Shown one piece after another: positions 1 through 8,530 of a stretch of 64,000 bases of DNA (the first letter of the stretch is position 1; each line of letters opens with the position of its first letter). The position numbers and the translations under genes are program-made. The stretch spans positions 1,631,585 to 1,695,584 of the forward strand of contig NZ_CP029256.1 in the NCBI RefSeq assembly GCF_003628755.1, read 5' to 3'. This stretch comes from Christensenella minuta (GTDB taxonomy: Bacteria; Bacillota; Clostridia; Christensenellales; Christensenellaceae). The notes beneath the pieces were generated by a model. The model had not been told where the DNA came from and made no database searches. It saw only the letters and a program-made list of their open reading frames with translations.

Positions 1-505
1 CGAATTCCTTTGGCATATTGATGGTAAAGGAAAAGTGCTCGATCGGGGCGGCCCAGGACGGCGCAATGAGGTTGAAGTAGAATTCATCGAATTCCGGGCG
101 CCCATCGTCTCCCGGGTCGAACAGGTAGCTAAATCTATACACCTGCTTCCCCGTTAAATAAATGTCCGGATCGCCGAGCTTGATTATAAAGGTATCGCCG
201 TCTTTTTTCGTGTCGTACTGCCCGTCCGCAAAGACGCCGCTGACGACCACCTGGTAGGTATCGTTATAAACTTCCCCGTTGTGCCTGCGGGAAATTTCCG
301 CGCGTGTCGGGATATCAACGCGCAGGCCGTGCGCCGGGGTCAGCCAGTCGACGGTCATCGTATCTTCCACACTGTAGGTGTTGTTTTCGTGCACCGTGAT
401 CTCCCGGCGGTAGTCTTCGATGACATAATCCGCATCGGCGGCAAAGCCCGCCGCGGGAATCAGGAGGACCGTCAGGGCAACCAGGAGCAATAGAAATTTT
501 TTCAT
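1..505 (-). CDS. DUF2207 domain membrane protein, N-terminal part (truncated by window edge)
   Basis: Reading from the ATG at 505 gives a signal peptide (MKKF, a hydrophobic run, then AAGFAADA) followed by an extracytoplasmic beta-rich domain with motifs such as YRREITVHENNTYSVEDTM and a later YRFSYLF. This is the typical start of DUF2207 (YciQ-like) predicted membrane proteins; the membrane segments and C-terminus lie outside the window. The family often sits beside LemA, as here, and is thought to act at the cell surface, but its biochemical role is not established. It is the last visible gene of a minus-strand run from 4230. Family confidence is good, function unknown. Confidence 0.75.
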   Translation of the reverse strand, partial: MKKFLLLLVALTVLLIPAAGFAADADYVIEDYRREITVHENNTYSVEDTMTVDWLTPAHGLRVDIPTRAEISRRHNGEVYNDTYQVVVSGVFADGQYDTKKDGDTFIIKLGDPDIYLTGKQVYRFSYLFDPGDDGRPEFDEFYFNLIAPSWAAPIEHFSFTINMPKEF

Positions 506-524
506 AATCCCTCTTTAGCAAAAT

Positions 525-546
525 CGCAGCCGCTTAAGCGGCTGCG
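525..546 (-). terminator. Perfect palindrome between lemA and the DUF2207 gene
   Basis: A 22-base perfect palindrome (CGCAGCCGCTT and its complement) lies just after the lemA stop codon. On the minus strand it is followed by ATTTT. It may be a weak terminator or an mRNA-stabilising hairpin that lowers expression of the downstream DUF2207 gene. Confidence 0.5.
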
Positions 547-565
547 TATTTTGTTTCTGTTTTGT

Positions 566-1138
566 TTAGAACTGCACCTTTACGTTTTCGCGCTCCGCTG
601 CGTTTTCCACCTCGTACATCGGCTGTTTCGTGAAGTTGAACTTCTTGGCGATCAGCCGCGTCGGGAAGGTCTCCAGCTTGGTGTTGAACATCCTCACGTT
701 GGCGTTATAATATTTGCGCGCGTTTGCAAGGTCTGTTTCCACCATATTGAGCTGGTTCTGCAGGTCGAGGAAGTTCGTGTTTGCCTTCAGGTCCGGATAT
801 GCTTCCGCTACCGCGAACAAGCTGCGGAGCGTTCCGGAAAGGATGTTTTCATTCGCGAGGCGTTCTTCCGTCGTGGAGGAATTCGCCACGCTGTTGCGGG
901 CCGCCGTTACCTCGTCGAGCGTGCCGCGCTCATGCGCCGCATAGCCCTTGACCGTCTCCACAAGGTTCGGAATCAGGTCAAACCTCTTTTTGAGGTATAC
1001 ATCGATTGTCGCAAACGCTTCTTCGATACTGTTCTTCATTTTGATAAAGTTATTGTAAGCAACAATGTACCAGATGACAATAATGACGGCGATCGCCGCC
1101 ACAATACCGATCAAAATCCAAAGCCATGTCAGATCCAT
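566..1138 (-). CDS. lemA: LemA family protein
   Basis: The 190-residue protein has one N-terminal membrane segment (about residues 5-28) followed by the alpha-helical LemA domain, with family motifs NSIEEAFATIDVYLKKR, FDLIPNLVETVKGY and FNTKLETFPT. LemA proteins have an N-out helix and a cytoplasmic helical bundle; their exact function is unknown. Length is normal. The start has a Shine-Dalgarno (GGAGAAATCTG). Pairing with a DUF2207 protein is common and suggests a joint envelope function. Confidence 0.9.
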   Translation of the reverse strand: MDLTWLWILIGIVAAIAVIIVIWYIVAYNNFIKMKNSIEEAFATIDVYLKKRFDLIPNLVETVKGYAAHERGTLDEVTAARNSVANSSTTEERLANENILSGTLRSLFAVAEAYPDLKANTNFLDLQNQLNMVETDLANARKYYNANVRMFNTKLETFPTRLIAKKFNFTKQPMYEVENAAERENVKVQF

Positions 1139-1174
1139 CAGATTTCTCCTTTCGGGAAAGTTCCCATGTGAGCG

Positions 1175-1519
1175 TTAACCTTTTACAATAATCGCGTGGA
1201 ACACCAGTTCTCCGTCCCCCGTATTCCTGAGCCCGTGCATTTCCCCGTCGTAGCAAACCGTTACGTCGCCCGCTTTTACGGGCACGGCCCTTCCGTTGTC
1301 GTTATAATCTCCGCTGCCCTGCGTCAGGCAATATATCTCCGCCTCACCGTGGTGTGGATGGTCGCTTACCGTTGCGCCCGGCTCGAGTGTGATCGTCGTG
1401 AGCAGGGAAAGGTTGGGGCACAACTCCGCATCGCCCAGCCAAGACATAAGCTGCGCGCTGCCTTCGCCGTTTCCGCCGAGCTTATCCGCCTGTACCGCTT
1501 CATGTTTTCCAATAACCAT
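1175..1519 (-). CDS. Small cupin-domain protein
   Basis: This is a single-domain cupin of 114 residues. The two cupin motifs are visible: HPHHGEAEIYCLTQGSG (metal-binding His/His/Glu) and later DVTVCYDGEMHGLRNTG (distal His). Such proteins bind a metal and act as small isomerases, dioxygenases or sensors; the substrate cannot be read from sequence. The start is supported by AGGGGG seven bases upstream. It lies between hom and lemA on the same strand, 23 bases after hom. Confidence 0.8.
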   Translation of the reverse strand: MVIGKHEAVQADKLGGNGEGSAQLMSWLGDAELCPNLSLLTTITLEPGATVSDHPHHGEAEIYCLTQGSGDYNDNGRAVPVKAGDVTVCYDGEMHGLRNTGDGELVFHAIIVKG

Positions 1520-1542
1520 TCTTTTTCCCCCTATGCTTAAAA

Positions 1543-2820
1543 TTATTTTTCAACGCGGATGCAGTTCGGAACGCCGACCACCGCGTCAAGCTCCTTGATT
1601 TCTTCAATCGCCTGGCGCAGGTCTTTTTCATGCGCCTGGTGCGTCACCAGGATCAACGGAGCGCTCATGTCGCCCGGCTTCGCGCCTTTCTGGATCACGC
1701 TCTCGATGCTTACGCCGTGTTTGCCGAAAATTCCCGCGATTTTCGCGAGAACGCCCGGTTTATCCTGCACGTCCGTGCGGATAAAATATTCCGTGAGCCA
1801 GTTGTCATTGAATTTGACCCCGTCAGCCCCGTAGGTGTTCTCAAACGTCGCATAACGCGGATAATCTGCATTGTGCACCGCATATACCATATCCGATACG
1901 AGCGCGCTCGCCGTCGGGAAGTCGCCCGCTCCCTTGCCGTACCACATCATTTCGCCTACGGCGCTGCCATTGATAAAAATGGCGTTGAACGAGCCCTTGA
2001 TGCTCGCGAGCGCATGGTCCTTGCGAATCATCGTCGGGTGCACGCGCACCTCGATACTGCCGTCCGCATCCTTTTTGCCGATGGCCAGCAGCTTTACCAC
2101 ATAACCGAGTTCCCGCCCAATGGCGATATCTGCCTTGGTGATCTTCGTAATCCCCTCGCAATAGATTTTATCCACAGGTACGCGCGCATGGAACGCCATC
2201 GACGCAAGGATGGACAGCTTATAACGCGCGTCGTAGCCTTCGACGTCGCTTTCCGGGTTTGCTTCCGCATACCCCAGCTCCTGCGCTTCCTTCAATACAT
2301 CGGCAAAGTCGCGTCCCTCGTCGTCCATTTTGGTCAGGATATAATTTGTCGTCCCATTGACGATACCGTAAATCCGGTCGATGCTGTTGGCCTGCATGGA
2401 ATCATTGAGCGCCCTCAGTATCGGGATCCCTCCGCCTACGGCCGCCTCGAAATAGAACCCTGCGCCGCTGCGCTTTGCCGCCGCTTCAAGGTCAGGCCAG
2501 TTCTGGGAAATCATGTCTTTGTTGGCGGAAACCACCGTTTTCCCCGCTTCGAGGGCTTTCAGGATGAATTCCTTGGATGGATGCTGGCCGCCCATGACTT
2601 CTGCTACAATGGATATCTCCGGATCGCTTACGATCTCGTCGATGTTCCCCGCTTTCTTCTCTTCCGGCACGTCTACCGCATAAGAGAGAGCCAGCGTTTT
2701 TTTGACCTCGAGCCGGATCCCGTCCTTATGCTCGATGTTCTTTCCTTCCTGTTCAATCAGCTGATAGATACCGCCGCCCACGGTACCCATGCCGAGAATT
2801 GCCACTTTTACGTTTTTCAT
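1543..2820 (-). CDS. hom: Homoserine dehydrogenase (with ACT domain)
   Basis: Catalyses NAD(P)H-dependent reduction of aspartate semialdehyde to homoserine, the branch point to threonine and methionine. The 425-residue protein has the Rossmann motif GMGTVGGGI at residues 10-18, the catalytic domain with VNGTTNYILT and the E-SDVEGYDARYKLSIL region, and a C-terminal ACT domain (from about residue 345, DKPGVLAKIAGIFGKHGVSI), consistent with feedback control by threonine. The start codon follows AAGGAGTTACAGCT. coaX lies 18 bases upstream on the same strand. threonine synthase is at the other end of the window; homoserine kinase is not seen here. Confidence 0.96.
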   Translation of the reverse strand: MKNVKVAILGMGTVGGGIYQLIEQEGKNIEHKDGIRLEVKKTLALSYAVDVPEEKKAGNIDEIVSDPEISIVAEVMGGQHPSKEFILKALEAGKTVVSANKDMISQNWPDLEAAAKRSGAGFYFEAAVGGGIPILRALNDSMQANSIDRIYGIVNGTTNYILTKMDDEGRDFADVLKEAQELGYAEANPESDVEGYDARYKLSILASMAFHARVPVDKIYCEGITKITKADIAIGRELGYVVKLLAIGKKDADGSIEVRVHPTMIRKDHALASIKGSFNAIFINGSAVGEMMWYGKGAGDFPTASALVSDMVYAVHNADYPRYATFENTYGADGVKFNDNWLTEYFIRTDVQDKPGVLAKIAGIFGKHGVSIESVIQKGAKPGDMSAPLILVTHQAHEKDLRQAIEEIKELDAVVGVPNCIRVEK

Positions 2821-2838
2821 AGCTGTAACTCCTTTTCC

Positions 2839-3609
2839 TCAGCAGTTTTTCATGTAAATTTTATTGAGACCGATCAGCGTAAGTGTCGGTATGATCTCGT
2901 CGATGCAGTTTGTCTCCTGCGCGATCAGCTCGGAAAAACCGCCTGTTGCCACAACCTTTGCGCCGCCCATTTCCGCCTGCATTTTTTCGACGATATACTG
3001 CACCTGCCCCACATAGCCGTAAATGATGCCCGACTGCATGGACGTGACCGTCGTTTTGTTAATCACCGTCTCCGGGCGTTTGAGCTCGATCCGCGGGAGC
3101 TTGGCCGTGTTTTCCGTGAGCGCATCGGACGCGATCCGCAGGCCCGGGCAGATCGCTCCGCCAAGGAAATCCCCTTTCGCAGAAATCGCCCCGAAACTCG
3201 TCGCCGTACCGAAATCGATGGTGATGACCGGCCCCCCGAACAGTTCGTACGCGCCTACCGCATTGACGATACGGTCCGTGCCAAGTTCCTTCGGATTATC
3301 GTATTTGATGTTGATGCCCGTTTTAATGCCCGGGCCGACAAACATCGGCTTTTTCTTGAAATACTCACGCGACATATGGTCGAGCGTGTAGTTAAGCGAC
3401 GGAATTACTGAGGAAACGATGATCCCTTCAATATCCATCGGCGTATGCTCGAGGTAGCTGAAGAAATCGATCATCTGTATTCCGTACTGGTCGGACGTCG
3501 CGTCGATGTCCGTCGTCATGCGGAAGGAATGCACGAGCACATTTCCCTGGAACATCCCACATTTGATGTTGGTATTGCCAACATCCATCACAAATATCAT
3601 CTGCTGCAC
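2839..3609 (-). CDS. coaX: Type III pantothenate kinase
   Basis: Phosphorylates pantothenate in the first step of coenzyme A synthesis. The ASKHA-fold signatures are present: DVGNTNIKCG near the N-terminus, TDRIVNAVGAYELFG in the middle and TIDFGTATSFGAIS containing the catalytic Asp. At 256 residues it has family length. CoaX enzymes need a monovalent cation and are not inhibited by CoA. The start is either GTG at 3609 (three bases after AAAGGAG) or ATG at 3600; the second has the more usual beginning (MIFVMDVGNTN). It follows a predicted pantothenate transporter by 30 bases. Confidence 0.95.
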   Translation of the reverse strand: MQQMIFVMDVGNTNIKCGMFQGNVLVHSFRMTTDIDATSDQYGIQMIDFFSYLEHTPMDIEGIIVSSVIPSLNYTLDHMSREYFKKKPMFVGPGIKTGINIKYDNPKELGTDRIVNAVGAYELFGGPVITIDFGTATSFGAISAKGDFLGGAICPGLRIASDALTENTAKLPRIELKRPETVINKTTVTSMQSGIIYGYVGQVQYIVEKMQAEMGGAKVVATGGFSELIAQETNCIDEIIPTLTLIGLNKIYMKNC

Positions 3610-3639
3610 AATCTCCTTTGGGCGCGCATGCCTGTGCGC

Positions 3640-4230
3640 TTATTCTGCCTGCGTCTGCTTTGCGGATGCGGCCTTGCCAAGCGCCGGCACCGCTTTTTTC
3701 AGTGCACGCACGATAGGCGGGCACAAAAGCGCCGCGACCACCGCTTCGATAATACCATTGAGCAGCGCCACCGAAAGGATGATGCCACTGGCCACAATGC
3801 CGGAAAAGAACGCATACAGGAACCCAAGGTACAGCACGGTGTTCGTGAGCGACCCCGCCACCGCCGCAGCCCCGATATTCACGAGCTCCTTTTTCGAGCG
3901 CACCGCGCGGTATACGAGCGTGACCACGAGAGGGATCAAAAGACGCGGGACGATGATGTTGACCATCAGCAGCACCGGATTCGCCGCGAGCAGCGTCGGA
4001 CCGAATACATCGGACGGGATCTTTGCAATGCTTGTGACCGCAAAGAGCGCCGCGAGCGCAATGCCCGCTTTCCATCCGAGGGTAAGCGTACCGATGATTA
4101 CCGGCAGGCACATCAGTGTAATCACGATGCCGAAAGGCGTCCCGATATAGCCGATAGGCGTGAAGCCGAAGATCAGGGTAACAGCGATTAAAATCGCTGT
4201 CAGGGTCAGCGTTCTTGTTTTTGTTTTCAT
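3640..4230 (-). CDS. ECF transporter S component, probable pantothenate transporter PanT
   Basis: This 196-residue integral membrane protein has about six hydrophobic segments, beginning LTLTAILIAVTLIFGF, with the GYIGTPFGIVITLMCLPVIIG stretch typical of PanT-like S components of energy-coupling-factor transporters. The S component binds the vitamin and works with the shared EcfA/A'/T module, which is encoded elsewhere. Placement directly before coaX supports pantothenate as substrate; that is inference from context. GGAGGTAAAC lies before the ATG. It is the first gene of the leftmost minus-strand group. Confidence 0.8.
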   Translation of the reverse strand: MKTKTRTLTLTAILIAVTLIFGFTPIGYIGTPFGIVITLMCLPVIIGTLTLGWKAGIALAALFAVTSIAKIPSDVFGPTLLAANPVLLMVNIIVPRLLIPLVVTLVYRAVRSKKELVNIGAAAVAGSLTNTVLYLGFLYAFFSGIVASGIILSVALLNGIIEAVVAALLCPPIVRALKKAVPALGKAASAKQTQAE

Positions 4231-4453
4231 GTTTACCTCCGCTCGAGTTCCGCATACCGCGGATACCCTACCTTAGTGAATTTTAATGGACCGCCAGTTT
4301 ATCCGTGCGCTTCGCGGGTATCATTAAACTACGAATGCGATAGCGCCGGATGCGTTCCTAATGATTTATTATATCGCAGGCAGCCGCCACATTGCAAGGA
4401 ATTATGAAAGGTTCCGGGATTCTTTTCCCGGCAGTAAAGGGGAAGACAGAGTT

Positions 4454-4957
4454 ATGTTTGTAATGACTTATAAGATGGAAGAAGAAAAACACGAAAAAAA
4501 CAGGCGTACCGCAAGGATCATAGCGGCAATTGCCGCCACGCTTGCGGGAGCGGTTTTCGCGAGCCTTGCCACGGACACATCGTCCGCATGGTATGAGGGG
4601 CTTGCACTTTCACCGCTCCAGCCTCCGCCGTGGGCATTTGCGGCGGTGTGGACGGTTTTATACGTTCTGATCGCGGTTTCGTTTGCCCTCGTAGTCTCGA
4701 AAAGGCGCGTGTGCGGCGCGGCAGTTATTGGTTATGTCGTGAACCTTATCCTGAACGCGCTGTGGTCGCCCATTTTTTTCCTGGCATATGCGCCCGGACC
4801 TGCGCTCGTGATTATGATCGCGCTGATTATAAACCTTGTGGTCCTGATGCGTAATGTTTCCGCCGTCAGCCGTCCCGCCTTCTATATGCTGGTCCCTTAC
4901 ATTGTGTGGCTTGGGATCGCGACGGTTCTCAACGTTTCGGTCATCGTTCTGAACTAA
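4454..4957 (+). CDS. TspO/MBR family membrane protein
   Basis: The ATG at 4454 follows AAAGGGGAAGACAG and gives 167 residues, near family length. Five membrane helices are visible, with TspO signatures LSPLQPPPWAFAAVWTVLYVLI and LNALWSPIFF. TspO proteins bind tetrapyrroles and related ligands; physiological roles in bacteria are varied (porphyrin photo-oxidation, stress regulation). The coding frame is open 31 codons further upstream but those codons lack family similarity. It stands alone, facing away from panT and ending at a terminator. Confidence 0.9.
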   Translation: MFVMTYKMEEEKHEKNRRTARIIAAIAATLAGAVFASLATDTSSAWYEGLALSPLQPPPWAFAAVWTVLYVLIAVSFALVVSKRRVCGAAVIGYVVNLILNALWSPIFFLAYAPGPALVIMIALIINLVVLMRNVSAVSRPAFYMLVPYIVWLGIATVLNVSVIVLN

Positions 4958-4994
4958 CCGCTCTTTCGGAGGCGGTTTTCCGGATATCCGGAAC

Positions 4995-5023
4995 AAAAGC
5001 CCTGCCTCTGGCAGGGCTTTTGC
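4995..5023. terminator. Bidirectional terminator
   Basis: AAAAGCCCTGCC, a four-base loop and GGCAGGGCTTTT form a strong hairpin with A/T tails on both sides, between the convergent TspO gene and the zinc-ribbon gene. Confidence 0.85.
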
Positions 5024-5074
5024 CTTAGCGGAATACGGCGCCCGCAAAGCTGCCCGCGCCGCCGGGAAGGACCG

Positions 5075-5374
5075 TCATTCCCCTTCTTTCCGGCGGCGCT
5101 CCAAATCCGCGCGGCGCAGCTCTTCCGTGTATTCTTCGTCCGGGATATTCTCCATATAGCAGCTCATTCCGCACTGCGGGCAGGAGAGCAAGCGGTCCGT
5201 TCCCTGCCGCGAGGCAAAAAATGTACGCATTCCGGGAACCTTGAACCGTGCGCCGCAATGCGGGCATTTAAAATGCCTCTTCGTTTGTATCCTGCAATAA
5301 AGCGCAATACACACGATGAAGACCGCAAGCGTCGAACATACCGTAATGATGCCAAACAATCCAATTCCGTTCAT
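5075..5374 (-). CDS. Small membrane-anchored zinc-ribbon protein
   Basis: 99 residues: an N-terminal membrane helix (about residues 5-27), then two Cys pairs, CPHCGARF and CPQCGMSC, which would form a zinc ribbon in the cytoplasm or at the membrane face, and a charged C-terminal tail. I do not recognise a named family. Similar short proteins are widespread in Clostridia and are annotated as hypothetical. The start follows GGAGAATTCC. It is monocistronic, convergent with TspO. Confidence 0.65.
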   Translation of the reverse strand: MNGIGLFGIITVCSTLAVFIVCIALYCRIQTKRHFKCPHCGARFKVPGMRTFFASRQGTDRLLSCPQCGMSCYMENIPDEEYTEELRRADLERRRKEGE

Positions 5375-5473
5375 GGAATTCTCCTTATCGTATTTTTCCC
5401 TTAATCTTTATATAGTATAGCACAGCACAGGCCGCTTCGAAACGAGTGGGAAAAACTTCCGTTAAAAATATGC

Positions 5474-5502
5474 TTGAATTCCGTTCTTAAACTTGATATC
5501 AT
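5474..5502 (+). promoter_or_regulatory. Promoter of the glyS T-box transcript
   Basis: TTGAAT and TATCAT separated by 17 bases fit a sigma-70/sigma-A promoter. The predicted start near 5509 would put the 5' end just before the T-box stem. Confidence 0.65.
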
Positions 5503-5508
5503 TATGCC

Positions 5509-5655
5509 AGAAACTGGATAGAGCGCGTTTTGCGGGTGTGGCGCCCCGCGTTGCTAAAACGCACAGAATGAAGGCGGGTTTTTTGAACCAATCAGGGTGG
5601 AACCGCGGAAGGTATTCTTTCGTCCCTATTCCAAGGGAACGAAAGATTTTTTTTA
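5509..5655 (+). promoter_or_regulatory. T-box leader (glycine) upstream of glyS
   Basis: The conserved T-box sequence AGGGTGGAACCGCG lies at 5594-5607 and is followed by an intrinsic terminator (5617-5655: CTTTCGTCCC paired with AGGGAACGAAAG, then eight T). Uncharged tRNA-Gly would stabilise the antiterminator and allow read-through into glyS. The upstream stem I region is very compact, only about 70 bases from predicted transcription start to the linker, with GCGTTTT pairing AAAACGC. Glycine T-boxes are known to lack stems II and III. I could not assign the specifier codon with confidence; a GGC occurs near 5573. Confidence 0.88.
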
Positions 5656-5675
5656 TAAATTTTGGAGGGAAAACG

Positions 5676-7058
5676 ATGGAAAAAACAATGGATAAAATCG
5701 TGGCGCTCGCAAAGGGGCGCGGTTTTGTGTATCCCGGCTCGGAGATTTACGGCGGACTTGCAAACTCGTGGGATTACGGCCCGCTCGGGGTGGAATTCAA
5801 AAACAACGTAAAGCGCGCGTGGTGGCAGAAATTCGTACAAGAGTGCCCATATAACGTGGGCCTCGACGCGGCGATCCTGATGAATCCCGAGGTGTGGGTC
5901 GCTTCCGGCCACGTAGGCGGCTTCAACGATCCGCTGATGGACTGCCGGAATTGCAAAGAGAGGTTTCGCGCGGATAAGCTGATCGAGGATTATGCAGCGG
6001 AAAACGGACTCGATATCGGCCCGGTGGAAGCCATGAGCAAAGAAGAGATGGAGGCGTTCATCGCGGAGCACATCGTGTGCCCTTCCTGTGGAGAAAAAGA
6101 TTTTACGCCCATCCGCCAGTTCAACCTCATGTTCAAGACCTTCCAGGGTGTCAACGAGGACACGGCGGCGCAAATTTACCTGCGGCCCGAGACAGCGCAG
6201 GGCATTTTCGTCAATTTTAAAAACGTACTGCGCACGACGCGCCGCAAGATGCCCATGGGCATCGGCCAGATCGGAAAATCGTTCCGCAACGAAATCACGC
6301 CCGGGAACTTTATTTTCCGTATTCGTGAATTTGAACAGATGGAACTGGAATTCTTCTGCAATCCAAAAGAGGAATTTGAGTGGTTCAATTACTGGAAGGA
6401 TACCTGCCACAATTGGCTTCTTTCCCTCGGCCTGAGCGACGAAAACCTGAAGCTGCGCGACCATGCGCCCGAGGAGCTTTCGCATTATTCCAACGCGACG
6501 ACGGATATCGAATACCGCTTCCCCTTTGGCTGGGGCGAGCTGTGGGGCATTGCGGACAGGACGGACTTCGACCTCAAGGCGCACATGGGCCATTCCGGGG
6601 AAAGCCTCGAATACCTTGACCCGGTAACAAATGAAAAATATGTTCCCTACTGCATCGAGCCGTCGCTTGGCGCGGACCGTGTGGCGCTCGCATTCCTGTG
6701 CGAGGCATACGATGAGGAAACGCTGGAAAACGGCGATACGCGTACCGTAATGCATTTTCATCCGGCGCTTGCGCCCTTCAAGGCCGCGGTGCTGCCCCTG
6801 CAGAAAAAACTTTCGGAAACATCGGATAAGCTGTTCGCCGGCCTTGCGAAGCATTTCAATGTGGACTACGACCTCGCAGGCTCGATCGGCAAGCGTTACC
6901 GCCGGGAAGACGAGATCGGCACGCCGTATTGCGTGACGGTTGACTTTGAATCCCTCGAGGACGGCTGCGTGACCGTGCGTGACCGTGATACGATGGCTCA
7001 GGAACGCATTTCAATGGATTCGGTAAAGCAGTTTATCGAGGATAAGCTCGTATTTTAA
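5676..7058 (+). CDS. glyS: Glycyl-tRNA synthetase (single-chain dimeric type)
   Basis: Charges tRNA-Gly in the cytoplasm. The protein of 460 residues has class II motifs: [16 protein letters not shown] (motif 1 region), [38 protein letters not shown] (motif 2) and [16 protein letters not shown] (motif 3), then the anticodon-binding domain. A CxxC pair (CRNCKERF and CPSCGEKDF) fits a zinc site in the insertion. This is the alpha2 type shared with archaea and eukaryotes, not the alpha2beta2 GlyQ/GlyS. The ATG at 5676 follows TTGGAGGGAAAACG; the frame upstream of it is open only because it crosses the T-box leader. Confidence 0.97.
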   Translation: MEKTMDKIVALAKGRGFVYPGSEIYGGLANSWDYGPLGVEFKNNVKRAWWQKFVQECPYNVGLDAAILMNPEVWVASGHVGGFNDPLMDCRNCKERFRADKLIEDYAAENGLDIGPVEAMSKEEMEAFIAEHIVCPSCGEKDFTPIRQFNLMFKTFQGVNEDTAAQIYLRPETAQGIFVNFKNVLRTTRRKMPMGIGQIGKSFRNEITPGNFIFRIREFEQMELEFFCNPKEEFEWFNYWKDTCHNWLLSLGLSDENLKLRDHAPEELSHYSNATTDIEYRFPFGWGELWGIADRTDFDLKAHMGHSGESLEYLDPVTNEKYVPYCIEPSLGADRVALAFLCEAYDEETLENGDTRTVMHFHPALAPFKAAVLPLQKKLSETSDKLFAGLAKHFNVDYDLAGSIGKRYRREDEIGTPYCVTVDFESLEDGCVTVRDRDTMAQERISMDSVKQFIEDKLVF

Positions 7059-7071
7059 ATTATCTGCTGCA

Positions 7072-7101
7072 AAGGGCCGCGAAACGCGGCCCTTCTTTTT
7101 T
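7072..7101 (+). terminator. glyS terminator
   Basis: AAGGGCCGCG paired with CGCGGCCCTT around a three-base loop, followed by CTTTTTTT, 13 bases after the glyS stop codon. Confidence 0.9.
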
Positions 7102-7112
7102 TGAACAGAATA

Positions 7113-7169
7113 AAACGCACAGGCGCGCCGTTACGATCCCCCAACCGATGCGGCCTGCCCGTGCGTTTC
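7113..7169 (-). terminator. Terminator of the catabolic operon
   Basis: Imperfect long hairpin reading on the minus strand AAACGCACGGGCAGGCC paired with GGCGCGCCTGTGCGTTT, followed by TATT. It lies 22 bases beyond the last gene of the operon. Confidence 0.6.
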
Positions 7170-7190
7170 CAAAAGATGAATAGATGTTTT

Positions 7191-8528
7191 TTATTTTATG
7201 TTGTCGTAATATCTGATTTGCTTTAATTTACAGAACTCCACCAGTTCCTTTTTCCAGTCGCCGTACGCCATCACGCTATGGTTGCTGAGAATGTTCCCGT
7301 AAAAGCTTTCAGGATCGCAGCGAAGCTTAATAAATGCCTGCGCCCATGTCCTTACTTCCGCAAGCTCTTCTTTCGGCTTCATAAACGCTTCCCCCTGTGC
7401 GAGATTCATCACATATGTCCCGTTTTCCCTGCCAAGCGTACCGAACGTAACTTCCCCTTCCCTGCAACAGAACATTGCGCATGCGCCGCGCCCCGCGCCC
7501 ATATATTCATATTGGGGCACCCAGCTCACATCCCGATAGCTTCGTGCGAGCTTTGTGGGAATCACGCCGCAATTAATCAGACGTGCAGTACCGTTTCTTA
7601 TGTCGATCATATTGACATCGCCAAAAAATGCCGGGGCTCCAGATAATGTCGAAAACAGAAAGGATGAAATACCGGCATTGACACTGCATTGACATCCTGT
7701 GGTAAAGCCTGCGTCGTTGAGAAGCGCGACCGCAAGGCAGCAGGATGTATAGGTATCCATAAATTCCCCTATACATTTCACCGAACAAAAATCAAGCGCA
7801 TGTTCTTCCTTTATTTGCCGGAGGGCCAGGTATACATTTGCCGATTTCAGTAAAATTTTATCCGGCACCGTAACCATGCCAAAATTTTCCCTGACATACC
7901 CGCAGACCTCTTCCGCTTCGCTTTTCCGAATACTGCGGGCTTTTTCGAGCAATACCATCTGGTCGATCTGCTCCGTTTCGATTCCGAACAGCGCTTTGAT
8001 CTGGTTGGCATCCCCCGTCGTTGGATAAGCGCTGATCGTCCGGCCGCCGATCATACCGAAACGGGCGCCTCGCATCACGCGGCTTACGCGGCACGCACGC
8101 GCATAAGCGCAAATATCCTCCATCACCGCAGCGTCTGCGGGCATACCGTAAAACAAGCGGTGCGGTATACCCATTTCGGTGAGCGCTCCATGGACTACGT
8201 TGGCTCCCACGGAAGAAAATGACGCTGCCTCCGGCACGCCCCACACTGCGGCCGGCACTCCGGCAGACGCCTGCAGGGCATCCACAACATGGTCCGCTAA
8301 TATCCAGGTCCCGATCAGGTAAAGGATACAATCCACATTTTCTTCGCGGTATTTTCCGGCCTGTTTCGCTACCTCGCCGCGGCTGGTGGTGTAATTTTCC
8401 GCACCTTCCGCAACACGCATCCCCTTCTCCCGCAGAGCATCCTTTGCCTGCCGTAAAAATAATTTCGCGAGATCCGTCCGTTCTCCGTCGAGACTCACAC
8501 ATATCAATCCAATTTTCGGCGATTCCAT
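7191..8528 (-). CDS. FucI/AraA-like sugar isomerase family protein, altered metal site
   Basis: 445 residues with the layout of the L-fucose/L-arabinose isomerase superfamily: N-terminal Rossmann-like domain (PKIGLICVSLDGERTDL), middle domain and a C-terminal domain with LSGAPAFFGDV (Asp304) and SNHSVMAYGDW (His417). In the family the first metal ligand is a Glu in a C-E-x-D motif; here residues 279-282 read CQCS, so Glu is replaced by Gln and the following Asp by Ser. Aldose-ketose isomerase activity is therefore doubtful. It is the last gene of the operon, three bases after the permease, so it probably processes the transported compound. Confidence 0.75.
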   Translation of the reverse strand: MESPKIGLICVSLDGERTDLAKLFLRQAKDALREKGMRVAEGAENYTTSRGEVAKQAGKYREENVDCILYLIGTWILADHVVDALQASAGVPAAVWGVPEAASFSSVGANVVHGALTEMGIPHRLFYGMPADAAVMEDICAYARACRVSRVMRGARFGMIGGRTISAYPTTGDANQIKALFGIETEQIDQMVLLEKARSIRKSEAEEVCGYVRENFGMVTVPDKILLKSANVYLALRQIKEEHALDFCSVKCIGEFMDTYTSCCLAVALLNDAGFTTGCQCSVNAGISSFLFSTLSGAPAFFGDVNMIDIRNGTARLINCGVIPTKLARSYRDVSWVPQYEYMGAGRGACAMFCCREGEVTFGTLGRENGTYVMNLAQGEAFMKPKEELAEVRTWAQAFIKLRCDPESFYGNILSNHSVMAYGDWKKELVEFCKLKQIRYYDNIK

Positions 8529-8530
8529 GG

